A stretch of DNA of 64,000 nucleotides from Cupriavidus pinatubonensis (lineage in GTDB: Bacteria; Pseudomonadota; Gammaproteobacteria; Burkholderiales; Burkholderiaceae): positions 1,488,001 to 1,552,000 of the forward strand of contig NZ_CP080767.1 in NCBI RefSeq assembly GCF_019602855.1, given 5' to 3'. The notes beneath the pieces were generated by a model. It did no database searches and was not told the origin of the DNA. It was given only the letters and a program-made list of their open reading frames with translations. Made by a program: the position numbers and the translations under genes. Positions within the stretch are counted from its first letter, which is position 1; each line of letters begins with the position of its first letter. This document shows, piece by piece, positions 19,133-28,600 of this stretch.

Positions 19133-20482
19133 TCAGGCGCGGCGGAAACAGGCGCTGACGACAAGGCCGGAGTGGGGCGCCGAGCGGTTCGACAGCACCA
19201 GCCGGCCGCCGTTGCGCTGCAGGATGCGGTTGACGATCGACATGCCCAGCCCCGCGCCCTTGGCTTCGCTGCGCGCGCTGTCGAGCCGATAGAACGGCCG
19301 GGTCAGCAACGAAAGCTGGGCGTCCGGCACGCCCTTGCCGTTGTCGGCCACGGTGAGCACGGCGTCCTTGTCGTCGAGCTTCGTGGTGATCTCGACCTCG
19401 GCAATGCCGGTGTCGTCGTTCTTGGCATAGCGGCGCGCGTTTTCGACCAGGTTGTCGAGAATGCGTTGGACTTCCATGCGGTTGGCCACGGCCATGACCG
19501 GCTCGTTGGCGCGGACCTGCACGCGCACGTCGTCATGTGCGGCATAGACTCCCACGGCATCCTGGACGAGCGCCGACAGGTCCACCGGCTCGACCATTTC
19601 GAGCGGCGGCCGCGCGTAGTTCAGGAACTGGCCGATGATGGCATCCATCTGCTCGATGTCGGTGATCATCGCTTCACGCGTGGCATTGTCGGCCGGCGAC
19701 ATCTCGGTTTCCAGCCGCAGGCGCGTAAGCGGCGTGCGCAGGTCATGCGAGATGCCGGCCAGCATCACCGCCCGGTCGTCATCGAGCTGGCGCAGGTCAC
19801 GCACCATCTGGTTGAAGCTGTGGTTGGCCAGCGCGACTTCGCTGGCGCCATGCTCGGGCAGTGGCGGCGGATCGCCGCCCGCGCCAATCTCGCGCGCCGC
19901 AGTGGCCAGCCGCTTGAGCGGGTAGTTGACGCGTGCGGTAATGAACGCGGCGCCGATGATTGACAGCAGCAACGCCGCGATACTCCACCACAGCCACTGG
20001 ATGCCTGACACGCGCTCGAAACGCTCCGGGCTGATCGCGACCCAGTAATCGTCACCCTCGATCTCGAAGCTGACCCATACGCCGGGAATATCGTTGACGG
20101 TGGTGGCCAGCACCGTGTCCTCGCCAAGCCGGCTGCGGATTTCCTGCTGCACAAGCTGGGTCAGGAACGGGTTGGCGGTCGGCGCGGCAAAATCGTCGTC
20201 CTTCTCGCGCGGATAAACCTTGATGCCTTCGTTCTGGACCAGGTCGAGCAGCAGGAACCGGCGCCGTGCCGGGTCCGAATAGAGCAGGGCCGCGCGCGTC
20301 AGCTTGACCACGCTGACCACCTGCATGGCGATCTGCTGCGCCCGCGGGGCGCGTTCGAACAGCCGGTAGCTCTGAAACCAGATGCCCAGAGAAATAGCCA
20401 GCAGAAGCGCGATCAGCATGAAGGTTCGCCAGAACAGCGAACCAAAGAAACGCGTGGCCGTACGGCCGAGGGCGGTCGCCAC
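19133..20482 (-). CDS. envZ: EnvZ-like sensor histidine kinase (RisS type)
   Basis: An inner-membrane kinase of 449 residues. Transmembrane segments are at about 18-38 and 163-183, with a periplasmic sensor region of about 125 residues between (unlike the EnvZ of enterics in sequence). A HAMP linker follows (YPLKRLATAAREIGAGGDP), then the H-box AGISHDLRTPLTRLRLE with phospho-accepting His246, the N-box DNLVENARRYA, G1 VADNGKGVP and G2 GAGLGMSIVNRI. It lies 21 bp after the response regulator, so the two form one operon. In Bordetella and Burkholderia relatives (RisS, EnvZ) respond to osmotic or ionic conditions; that role here is inference. Confidence 0.9.
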   Translation of the reverse strand: MATALGRTATRFFGSLFWRTFMLIALLLAISLGIWFQSYRLFERAPRAQQIAMQVVSVVKLTRAALLYSDPARRRFLLLDLVQNEGIKVYPREKDDDFAAPTANPFLTQLVQQEIRSRLGEDTVLATTVNDIPGVWVSFEIEGDDYWVAISPERFERVSGIQWLWWSIAALLLSIIGAAFITARVNYPLKRLATAAREIGAGGDPPPLPEHGASEVALANHSFNQMVRDLRQLDDDRAVMLAGISHDLRTPLTRLRLETEMSPADNATREAMITDIEQMDAIIGQFLNYARPPLEMVEPVDLSALVQDAVGVYAAHDDVRVQVRANEPVMAVANRMEVQRILDNLVENARRYAKNDDTGIAEVEITTKLDDKDAVLTVADNGKGVPDAQLSLLTRPFYRLDSARSEAKGAGLGMSIVNRILQRNGGRLVLSNRSAPHSGLVVSACFRRA

Positions 20483-20503
20483 GATGTTGAGCGGCCGACC
20501 GGG

Positions 20504-21226
20504 TTACTTCACGCCATCGGGAATGAACACGTAGCCCAGACCCCAGACTGTCTGGATAAAGCGCGGGTTGCTCGGATCGGGCTCGATCAGCTTGCGCAGG
20601 CGGGAAATCTGCACGTCCAGGCTGCGGTCGAATACTTCGTATTCGCGGCCGCGCGCCATCTCCATGAGCTTTTCGCGCGACAGCGGCTGGCGCGGGTGGC
20701 GGGCAAAAACCTTGAGTACGGAGAATTCGCCCGTGGTCAGGGTGATTTCCTCGTCGTTCTTGGTCAGTGTACGCGTGGCCAGGTTGAGCACGAAATCGCC
20801 AAATGCGAACGTTTCCGGCGTTTCCGACGGTGCGCCGGGCACCTCGGCCGGCCCCTTGCGGCGCAGCACGGCGTGGATGCGGGCAATCAGCTCACGCGGG
20901 TTGAACGGCTTGGGCAGGTAGTCATCGGCACCCATTTCGAGGCCTACGATACGGTCGACGTCCTCGCCCTTGGCGGTCAGCATGATGATGGGTGTCTGGT
21001 CGTTGGCGCCGCGCAGGCGCCGGCAGATGGACAGGCCATCCTCGCCGGGCATCATCAGGTCAAGCACGAGCAGGTCGAAGCGCTCGCGCAGCCAGAGCTT
21101 GTTCATGGCAGTGGCATTTTCGGCCACCAGTACCGTAAAACCCTGTTCGCCCAGATAGCGGCGCAGCAGATCGCGCAGGCGCGGGTCGTCGTCCACGACG
21201 AGAATCTTGTGGCTGGTATTTTCCAT
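20504..21226 (-). CDS. ompR: OmpR-family response regulator (OmpR/RisA type)
   Basis: A 240-residue regulator with a receiver domain (acidic pocket VDDDPRL at 11-17, phosphorylated Asp56 in LVLDLMMPGEDG, Thr in MLTAKGED, Lys in YLPKPFNPREL) and an OmpR-type winged helix at the C-terminus (LTTGEFSVLKVFARHP, REKLMEMARGREYEVFDRSLDVQISRLRK, QTVWGLGYVFIP). The recognition helix DVQISRLRKLIE matches OmpR closely. First gene of the operon with the sensor kinase. The 287 bp upstream, before the divergent small exported protein, hold no promoter that I would call with confidence. Confidence 0.93.
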   Translation of the reverse strand: MENTSHKILVVDDDPRLRDLLRRYLGEQGFTVLVAENATAMNKLWLRERFDLLVLDLMMPGEDGLSICRRLRGANDQTPIIMLTAKGEDVDRIVGLEMGADDYLPKPFNPRELIARIHAVLRRKGPAEVPGAPSETPETFAFGDFVLNLATRTLTKNDEEITLTTGEFSVLKVFARHPRQPLSREKLMEMARGREYEVFDRSLDVQISRLRKLIEPDPSNPRFIQTVWGLGYVFIPDGVK

Positions 21227-21513
21227 GGCGGTATCTTAGCGACTATCGCTTTCGCTCAAAATGGCTTAACAAAACGTTACATACTTTACCCTGTGGCATT
21301 GCGGCATGCACGAACCCTGCCATTACACTGCCGCATACCGTCTTTCGCGCACTATGTCGCACTACTCCATTATCCGGTTGGCCTGGATATTGCCACCGGA
21401 TTATCTGCGGTCCGCCGCATATTGCATTGCGGCGATCGCGCGGACGGGTACCGATTTTCCGGCTTCATGCAGTCCAGGCGGCTGCAAGTTCGAGGCCAAC
21501 AACGCCATTATCA

Positions 21514-21867
21514 ATGAAAGTGAACCGTAACCGGCATGGGCAGACCTTGCACGGCGCCTTTGGCGTCTGTGTGGCGCTCGCCGGTGCGGCGCTGTGGCTG
21601 TGCGCGGCGCCACGGCCGGCCGTGGCCCAGTCGGCCGGCATGGCCAACCTGCTGCACGGGCACGAGCGTCCCTCCACCCACGCCAGCGAAGCTGCCTCCA
21701 GCCAGCGGGAGGCACGCGCTCGGGCCGAACGGCACCGCGCCGAACAGCGCGAGGCCGAGCGCGCCGGCCATCAGGGGCGATCAGGCTCCAGCTTGTCGCC
21801 CGACGAGCGCCGCAAGCTGCGGCAGAACCTTTACGACCTCGGACGCGAGATGTACCGGGGCGGCTGA
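21514..21867 (+). CDS. Small exported protein with a C-terminal helix motif
   Basis: A 117-residue protein with a signal peptide (GAFGVCVALAGAALWLCAAPRPAVAQ, cleavage near residue 38). The mature part is highly charged, rich in Arg, Glu and Ala (SSQREARARAERHRAEQREAER), and ends with SPDERRKLRQNLYDLGREMYRG. This terminal motif, Ser-Pro-(D/E)-E-R-x-x-L-R-x-x-(I/L), recurs in small exported proteins of Burkholderiales and resembles the calcium-free helix of periplasmic chaperone-like proteins. I do not know a function. It is divergent from the two-component operon, which might control it. Confidence 0.7.
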   Translation: MKVNRNRHGQTLHGAFGVCVALAGAALWLCAAPRPAVAQSAGMANLLHGHERPSTHASEAASSQREARARAERHRAEQREAERAGHQGRSGSSLSPDERRKLRQNLYDLGREMYRGG

Positions 21868-21886
21868 GGCTGCCGGCTGCCTGCCA

Positions 21887-23152
21887 TCAGCCTTGCGCCT
21901 GGAAGTGCCGCAGGAAATCCACGAACACTTCGGCCGCCAGCTGCGCGTCTTCTGCGGTAATGCTTTCCAACGGGTTGTGGCTGATACCGCCATTTCCACA
22001 ACGTACGAACAGCATGGCCACGTCGGTGATGCGCTGCATCATCATCGCGTCGTGCCCCGCGCCCGACGGCAGTTCGAATGCGGCCAGGCCGCGCTTGCGC
22101 AGAACGGCACTGAACTGGTCCATCAGCCAGCGCGCGCAAGGCGCGTTGAAGACCGGCTTGACCCGGTCGACCTGGGCCGACAAGCCGCGGCGCGCCGCGA
22201 TCTGCTGGATGCCGGCAACGATGTCGGCGATCGCGGCTTCGCGGATATCGTCCTCGCCGGCGCGGATGTCCATCGAAAAGGTGCACGCGGCGGGAATGAC
22301 GTTGCTCGACCCGTCGGGTACCTGCAGCTGGCCCGCGGTACCCACGAGGGCTGGCACCGCGCTGCATCGCGATTCCACCAGCAGGATCATCTCCGCGGCG
22401 CCGGCGGCGGCATCCCGGCGCATGCCCATTGGCGTAGTGCCGGCATGGCTGGCCTGTCCCTCGATACGCACCTGGAAGCGGCTACTGCCGGCGATCTGCG
22501 TGACCACGCCGAGCGGCAGATCCTTGTTCAGCAGCACTGGTCCCTGCTCGATATGGACTTCGACGAAGCCAAGCAGCGTGGCGGGATCCACAGCGGCGGC
22601 CTGCAGTGCCGCAAGCTCGCCATTGCCCGGCAGGCTGGACGCCGCGAGCGCTTCGGCCAGCGTCACGCCATCGGCATCGGTGCGCGTCAGCAAAGCCGCG
22701 TCGAAACGGCCCGCGAGCACGCTGCTGGCCAGGAAGCTGGTCTTGAAGCGCAGGCCTTCCTCTTCGGCGAAGCCGACGATATCGAGGTGATAGGGCAGGC
22801 GGATGCCTGCGGTATGGAGCGCGCCGACCACGGCGATCGGGAGCAGGATGCCGAGACGGCCGTCATAACGCCCGCCATTGCGCACGGTGTCGAAGTGGGA
22901 ACCGGTCATCAGCACTCGCGCATCGGGGCCGGCGGCGGCATCCGCCTCATACCTTCCGATCACGTTGCCGATGGCGTCGATGCGCACCTGCATGCCCGCT
23001 TGCTCCATCCATTGCGCCAGCAGGGCTTGCGCGGAGCGGTGCGCGGGCGTGAGGAACGCACAGGTCAGGCCGCCTTCCATGTCGGAGAACCGGGCAAGCG
23101 CTTCGGCGCGGTCAATGATGCTCTGTCCGAGCGGATGGGGATTCTGGGTCAT
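21887..23152 (-). CDS. Zn-dependent amidohydrolase (allantoate/N-carbamoyl-amino-acid hydrolase type)
   Basis: A 421-residue M20 enzyme of the hydantoinase/carbamoylase (HyuC/AllC) subgroup. Motifs: TGSHFDTVRNGGRYDGRLGI (metal His and bridging Asp), GFAEEEGLRFKTSFLAS (catalytic Glu pair), VHIEQGPVL (second metal His/Glu), GQASHAGTTPMGMRRDA, and PSGAGHDAMMMQ near the C-terminus. Relatives release ammonia and CO2 from allantoate or N-carbamoyl amino acids. The sequence ARFSDMEGGLT is AllC-like, which favours allantoate, but no purine-catabolism gene is near. The ATG at 23152 lacks a strong ribosome-binding site. hpnD is 44 bp upstream in the same direction. Confidence 0.85.
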   Translation of the reverse strand: MTQNPHPLGQSIIDRAEALARFSDMEGGLTCAFLTPAHRSAQALLAQWMEQAGMQVRIDAIGNVIGRYEADAAAGPDARVLMTGSHFDTVRNGGRYDGRLGILLPIAVVGALHTAGIRLPYHLDIVGFAEEEGLRFKTSFLASSVLAGRFDAALLTRTDADGVTLAEALAASSLPGNGELAALQAAAVDPATLLGFVEVHIEQGPVLLNKDLPLGVVTQIAGSSRFQVRIEGQASHAGTTPMGMRRDAAAGAAEMILLVESRCSAVPALVGTAGQLQVPDGSSNVIPAACTFSMDIRAGEDDIREAAIADIVAGIQQIAARRGLSAQVDRVKPVFNAPCARWLMDQFSAVLRKRGLAAFELPSGAGHDAMMMQRITDVAMLFVRCGNGGISHNPLESITAEDAQLAAEVFVDFLRHFQAQG

Positions 23153-23196
23153 GGCTTGGCGAACGGCGTGGTGCAGGGCGGGAATGACTTTGGGGG

Positions 23197-24033
23197 CTAG
23201 CTGTTGCGCACCCAGGTCTTCCAGGCGATCCAGAGCTTGCGCAGCGGCGTGAGCGCAATGCGCTGGTTCAGCACCTGGAAGTCGCTGCGCTCGATCTCGT
23301 CGAGCAGCGCGTGGTAGATGGCGCCCATCAGCAGGCCTGCGCGCTGGGCGCGGCGATCTTGGCGCGGCAGCAGGTCCAGCGCCTCGCGGTACAGCGCGCG
23401 GGCGCGCCCAGCGTGGTACTGCATCAGCGCGACAAAGCGCTCGGAATGCTTGCCCTGGAGGATTTCCGACGCGGGCATCTGGAAGCGCTGCAATGTGTCG
23501 ACAGGCAGATATATACGGCCGCGGCGCGCGTCCTCGCCGACATCGCGCAGGATATTGACGAGTTGCAGCGACAGCCCGAGCTTCTCGGCGAATACCAGCG
23601 TGTGGGGATCCGAATAGCCGAACAGCCGCGCGCTCAGTGTGCCGACCACGCCGGCCACGCAGTGGCAATAGCGGTTCAGGCCGATCTCGTCGAGATACCG
23701 GCTCTGGGTCAGGTCCATCTCCATGCCGTCGAGTACTTCCGACATTTCGGCATGCGGCAGTCCGGCGGCCTTCACGTGCGGGCGCAGCGCCTGCGTGACG
23801 GGGTGGGTCGGCTCACCTTCAAACAGGTGACGCAGCTCACCGCGCCACCAGTCCAGTTGCTGGTGGGCCAGGGCGGGGTCGTGGGCGTCGTCGACCACAT
23901 CGTCGACTTCGCGGCACCAGGCATAAAGCGCCGTGATCGCGCGGCGGCGTTCGGCGGGCAGGAACAGGAAGCTGTAGTAGAAACTGGAGCCGCTCTGGGC
24001 GACTTTCTCTTGGCAATACTGATCGGGCGTCAC
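23197..24033 (-). CDS. hpnD: Presqualene diphosphate synthase HpnD (squalene/phytoene synthase family)
   Basis: Joins two farnesyl diphosphates to presqualene diphosphate, the first committed step to squalene and hopanoids in bacteria that use HpnCDE. The 278-residue product from the GTG at 24033 begins MTPDQYCQEKVAQSGSSFYYSF. Aspartate-rich motif I is REVDDVVDD at 42-49, and motif II is LVNILRDVGEDARRGRIYLP. An ATG at 24105 would add 24 unrelated residues, so GTG is preferred. HpnC, HpnE and squalene-hopene cyclase are not in the window, so they must be elsewhere. It is divergent from the RND operon. Confidence 0.88.
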   Translation of the reverse strand: MTPDQYCQEKVAQSGSSFYYSFLFLPAERRRAITALYAWCREVDDVVDDAHDPALAHQQLDWWRGELRHLFEGEPTHPVTQALRPHVKAAGLPHAEMSEVLDGMEMDLTQSRYLDEIGLNRYCHCVAGVVGTLSARLFGYSDPHTLVFAEKLGLSLQLVNILRDVGEDARRGRIYLPVDTLQRFQMPASEILQGKHSERFVALMQYHAGRARALYREALDLLPRQDRRAQRAGLLMGAIYHALLDEIERSDFQVLNQRIALTPLRKLWIAWKTWVRNS

Positions 24034-24230
24034 GCCGGTCTCGGTCTGGTGAGGTAGGGTGGGTGCGGGCGGCGTCAGAGCCTGGCGGCGGCGGGATTGT
24101 AGCATTGAGCCATAGCAGTTTCCGGTGCTGCTTGAGCTCACACCCAGACAGCGCCGGCCGCCATTTCGTGCCGTTCCGCGGTCTAGAAGGAAGCTTCGGT
24201 CTTCATTCTGGCAGTTTCGTTACCCGCCGT

Positions 24231-24290
24231 TTGACGCACCTGAAGGGCGTCGCTATATTGCTGACCGGCCAGTTATTAATTCCGGTGCGC
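24231..24290 (+). promoter_or_regulatory. Strong promoter of the RND efflux operon with inverted repeat
   Basis: TTGACG (24231-24236), a 17 bp spacer and TATATT (24254-24259) form a near-consensus sigma70 promoter. An inverted repeat GACGC-N9-GCGTC (24233-24251) fills the spacer, and GTGCGCAC, itself palindromic, lies at 24283-24290. These are positions expected for a repressor; no regulator gene is adjacent. Confidence 0.6.
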
Positions 24291-24373
24291 ACGAATGCTG
24301 TTCTGATTGTGCGTAGTAAGCCTCTGAACGGGCCGCATCAGCTTTCCCACGTTGTTCGATTCGCTGCTTATCC

Positions 24374-25591
24374 ATGCCAGTGCATTGCCAAGTGCCGGAA
24401 GTTGCGGCCGTTCGTCCCGAGATATCCTCCGATTCCCTGTCGCGTCGGCGGCTTGTCCGTGTTGGCGCCGCCGTGCTCGCGGCAGCGGTCGTGGCGCTGG
24501 CGGGGTGTAGCAAGACTAGTGAGCCCGCGCCTGAAGTGCGGCCCGTCCGCTTGCTGCAGCTGAGCCAGCACACTGGCAAGACGACGTTCGAGTTTTCTGG
24601 CGACGTGCGGCCACGCGTGGAGTCGCGGCTGGGCTTCCGTGTGGGCGGCAAGATTGCAGCGCGCCTGGTTGACGTGGGTGCGGTCGTACGCAAGGGCCAG
24701 CCGCTGGCGCGCCTCGATCCGACTGACCTGTCGCTGGCCGAGGCGAGCTCGCGCGCCCAGTTCGATGCGGCACGCACGGACCGCGATCTGGCGGCCTCCG
24801 ATCTCAAGCGCTACAACGACCTGTTCGCGAAGGGCTTCATCAGCGCTGCCGAGCAGCATCGGCGGCAGGCCACGTTCGATGCCGCCGCATCGCGCCTCAA
24901 GCAGGCCGAGGCAGGCCTGCGCAGCCAGGCCAACCAGACTGCCTATGCCGTGTTGCTGGCTGATGCCGATGGCGTGGTCACGGCGGTGGATGCGGAGGTC
25001 GGACAAGTCGTTACCCCCGGGCAGGCGGTGATACGCGTGGCGCAGTCGGCGGAGAAGGAAGTCGCCATCGGGCTGCCCGAAGACCAGGTCGACCAGTTGC
25101 GCGGTATTACCGATGTGACGGTGCGCACCTGGGCAGATCCGGGCCGCGCGTTGCCCGCGCGCGTACGCGAGATTGCCGCCGCAGCCGATCCCGTGACGCG
25201 TACCTATGCCACACGTGTGTCGGTGCCGAATCCGCCGGCAGATATCAAGCTCGGCATGACTGCCGTCGTGACCTTCGTGCGCACGGGCGCCGTGCCGGCG
25301 GTACGCGTGCCGCTGACCGCGCTGCTGCAGGAGCAGGGCCGCAACCAGGTCTGGGTCTATGACGCGGCGGCCGGCACGGTGAAGCCGGTCCAGGTGACGC
25401 TGGGTGATCCGGTCGGCAACGAGATCGAAATACGCCAGGGCCTGGCGCCCGGCCAGACCATTGTCACGGCCGGCGTGCATCTGCTCAAGCCGGGGCAGAG
25501 GGTCAGGCCGATGCAAGCGGTCGTGCCGGCATCGGCGCCGTCCGCCCCATCCCCGGCGCCGACGGCCGCCTCCGTCCCGCAGCAGGGCTGA
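24374..25591 (+). CDS. RND efflux periplasmic adaptor lipoprotein
   Basis: A 405-residue membrane-fusion protein that links the inner-membrane pump to an outer-membrane channel. The lipobox AVVALAGCSK places the lipidated Cys at 45, after an unusually long, polar N-terminus. The lipoyl half-motifs are GFRVGGKIAARLVDVGAVVRKGQPLARLDPTDL and ADADGVVTAVDAEVGQVVTPGQAV; between them is the alpha-hairpin (LAEASSRAQFDAARTDRDLA..). The beta-barrel and membrane-proximal domains follow, and the end is Pro/Ala-rich. It lies 9 bp before the pump gene, in one operon. No outer-membrane factor is encoded here. Confidence 0.9.
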   Translation: MPVHCQVPEVAAVRPEISSDSLSRRRLVRVGAAVLAAAVVALAGCSKTSEPAPEVRPVRLLQLSQHTGKTTFEFSGDVRPRVESRLGFRVGGKIAARLVDVGAVVRKGQPLARLDPTDLSLAEASSRAQFDAARTDRDLAASDLKRYNDLFAKGFISAAEQHRRQATFDAAASRLKQAEAGLRSQANQTAYAVLLADADGVVTAVDAEVGQVVTPGQAVIRVAQSAEKEVAIGLPEDQVDQLRGITDVTVRTWADPGRALPARVREIAAAADPVTRTYATRVSVPNPPADIKLGMTAVVTFVRTGAVPAVRVPLTALLQEQGRNQVWVYDAAAGTVKPVQVTLGDPVGNEIEIRQGLAPGQTIVTAGVHLLKPGQRVRPMQAVVPASAPSAPSPAPTAASVPQQG

Positions 25592-25600
25592 GGGCGAGGC

Positions 25601-28600
25601 ATGGATCATTCTCGTTTCAACCTGTCGCGCTGGGCGCTGGAGCACCAGCCGCTGACGCGCTACCTGCTGGTGGTGTTGCTGCTGGCGGGCCTGATGGCGT
25701 TCTTCCGGCTCGGGCAGGACGAGGACCCGCCGTTTACTTTCCGCGTGATGGTGGTGCAGGCGTTCTGGCCCGGCGCCACCGCCGAGCAGATCGCGGTACA
25801 GGTGACGGACAAGATCGAGCGGCAATTGCAGGAAGTGCCGTATGCCGACAAGATCCGCAGCTTTTCCAAGCCGGGCGAAACCACGGTCATCTTCCAGCTC
25901 AAGGACACGTCGCCGGCGAAGGACACTGCGCAGATCTGGTACACGGTGCGCAAGAAGATCGGCGATATCGCGCAGACGCTGCCGGCCGGTGTGCGCGGCC
26001 CGTACTTCAATGACGAGTTCGGCGACGTGTACGGCACCATCTATGCGCTGTCGGCCGACGGCTTCAACTACAAGGAACTGCGCGAGTATGCCGACCTGGT
26101 ACGCCAGGAACTGCTGCGTGTGCCGGCCGTGGCCAAGGTGTCGCTGCTGGGCCTGCAGGACGAGAAGATCTACATCGAGTTCAACCAGACGCGCTTCGCG
26201 CAGCTAGGGCTCGACATCAACGCCATTGCCGACCAGATCACGCAGCAGAACAACCTGAATGGCAGCGGCGTGCTGGTCACGCCGACCGATAACCTGCAAG
26301 TGCGTGTGACGGGGCAATTCGCCAGCGTTTCAGACCTTGAGAACCTGGTGCTGCGCGGTCCAAACGGCATTGCGAATATCCGTCTGGGCGACATTGCGCA
26401 CGTGTATCGCGGCTACGTCGATCCGCCGCAGAGCACCATGCGGTACAACGGCAAGAACGTGGTCGGGCTCGGCATTTCGATGGCCAAGGGCGGTGACATC
26501 ATCGAGCTCGGCAAGAACCTGCGGGGCGCATTCGACCGCCTGCGCAGGCAGTTGCCGGTCGGCATCGAGCTGGAGCAGGTGCAGGACCAACCGCAAGCGG
26601 TCAAGCGCTCGGTCGGCGAATTCGTGCATGTGCTGATCGAAGCCGTGGTGATCGTGTTGGGCGTCAGCTTCGTCTCGCTGGGCCTGCACACGCGGCCGCT
26701 GCGCCTCGATGTGCGCCCGGGACTCGTGGTGGCGCTGACGATTCCGCTGGTGCTCGCGGTGACGTTCCTGTTCATGAACATCTTCGGCATCGGCCTGCAC
26801 AAGATATCGCTCGGCGCGCTGATCGTGGCGCTGGGGCTGCTCGTCGACGACGCCATCATTGCCGTGGAGATGATGGTGCGCAAGCTGGAGGAGGGGCTTT
26901 CGAAGATGGAGGCCGCCACCTACGCGTATACCTCCACGGCCATGCCGATGCTGACCGGCACGCTGATCACGGCCGCGGGCTTCCTGCCGGTGGGCCTCGC
27001 GAAATCCACGGTCGGCGAGTACACCTTCGCCATCTTCGCCGTGACCGCGCTGGCGCTGGTGCTGTCGTGGTTGGCTGCGGTCTACTTCACGCCATACCTG
27101 GGCTACCTGCTGCTGAAATCGCGCGCGGGGGGCGGCGAGCACCATGAGGTGTTCGTTACGCCGTTCTATGCCAGCTTCCGACGTCTGGTCGACTGGTGCG
27201 TGACCTGGCGCAAGACGGTTATCGTCATCACATTGGTGACGTTTGCACTGGGCATCTATGCGTTCAAGTTCGTCGAGAAGCAGTTCTTCCCGGACTCGAG
27301 CCGGCCCGAACTGATGGTCGAGTTGTGGATGCCGGAAGGCACCAGCTTTGCGCAGATGGAGGGCGAAGCCAGGCGCTTCGAGGCCGCCATGCGGCAGGAT
27401 CGCGACGTGCAGAGCCTGACCACGTTCGTCGGCACCGGCGCGCCACGCTTCTACCTGCCGCTGGACCAGATCTTTCCGCAGAGCAACGTGGCGCAGGTGA
27501 TCGTGCTACCGGTCAGCACCGAGGCGCGCGATGCATTGCGCCAGCGCGTGATCGCGGTGCTCAATACGCAGTTCCCGCAGTTGCGCGGGCGCGTCAAGTT
27601 GTTGCCCAACGGGCCTCCCGTGGCCTATCCCGTACAGTTCCGCGTGATCGGCCCAGATGCTGCTGGCGTGCGCCAGCTCGCGGATCAGGTCAAGGGCCTG
27701 ATGCGCGCAAATCCGAACACGGTTGGCGTCAACGACAACTGGAACGAGAGCGTCAAGGTGCTGCGCCTGGAGATCGACCAGGACAAGGCGCGCGCGCTCG
27801 GCGTCACCACAAGTTCCATCGCGCGTGTCACGCAGACCGTGCTGACCGGCATTCCCGTGGGCCAATACCGCGATGGCGACAAGCTGATCGACATCATGAT
27901 GCGCACGCCGCGCAACGAACGCGACACCATGTCGGATCTGGGCAATATCCAGGTGCCCAACAACACTGGCCGCGTGGTGCCCCTGACGCAGGTGGCGCGG
28001 CTGTCGCTGCGCTCCGAGCCGGGCGTGATCTGGCGCGAGAACCGCGACTTCGGCGTGACCGTACAGGCTGATGTGGTGGATGGCATCCAGGGGCCGACCG
28101 TCACCGCGCAGATCGACCCGCTGCTTAACAGGCTGCGCCAGCAATTGCCGCCGGGCTATCGCATTACCGTGGCAGGGGCAGAGGAAGAAAGCGGCAAGGC
28201 GGGGGCGTCTATCGCAGCGCAGTTGCCGCTGTGCATCTTCCTGATCTTCACGCTGCTCATGCTCCAGCTGCACAGCTTCTCGCGCGCGCTGATGGTGTTC
28301 TTGACCGGGCCGCTGGGCCTGATTGGCGCGGCCGCCACGCTGCTGTTGCTGCGCGCGCCGATGGGCTTCGTCGCGCAGCTTGGCATCACGGCGCTGCTCG
28401 GCATGATCATCCGTAACTCGGTGATCCTGGTGGACCAGATCGAACAGGACATCAAGGCCGGCGTGCCGGCGTGGAATGCCATCGTCGAGGCAGCGGTGCG
28501 CCGCTGCCGCCCGATCATCCTGACCGCAGCGGCGGCGGTGCTGGCCATGATTCCGCTGTCACGCTCGCTGTTCTGGGGCCCGATGGCCGTGGCCATTATG

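Noticed and set aside
21306..21530. A 74-residue frame upstream of the small exported protein
   Set aside because: No ribosome-binding site, no family features, and it overlaps the start of the supported gene in another frame.
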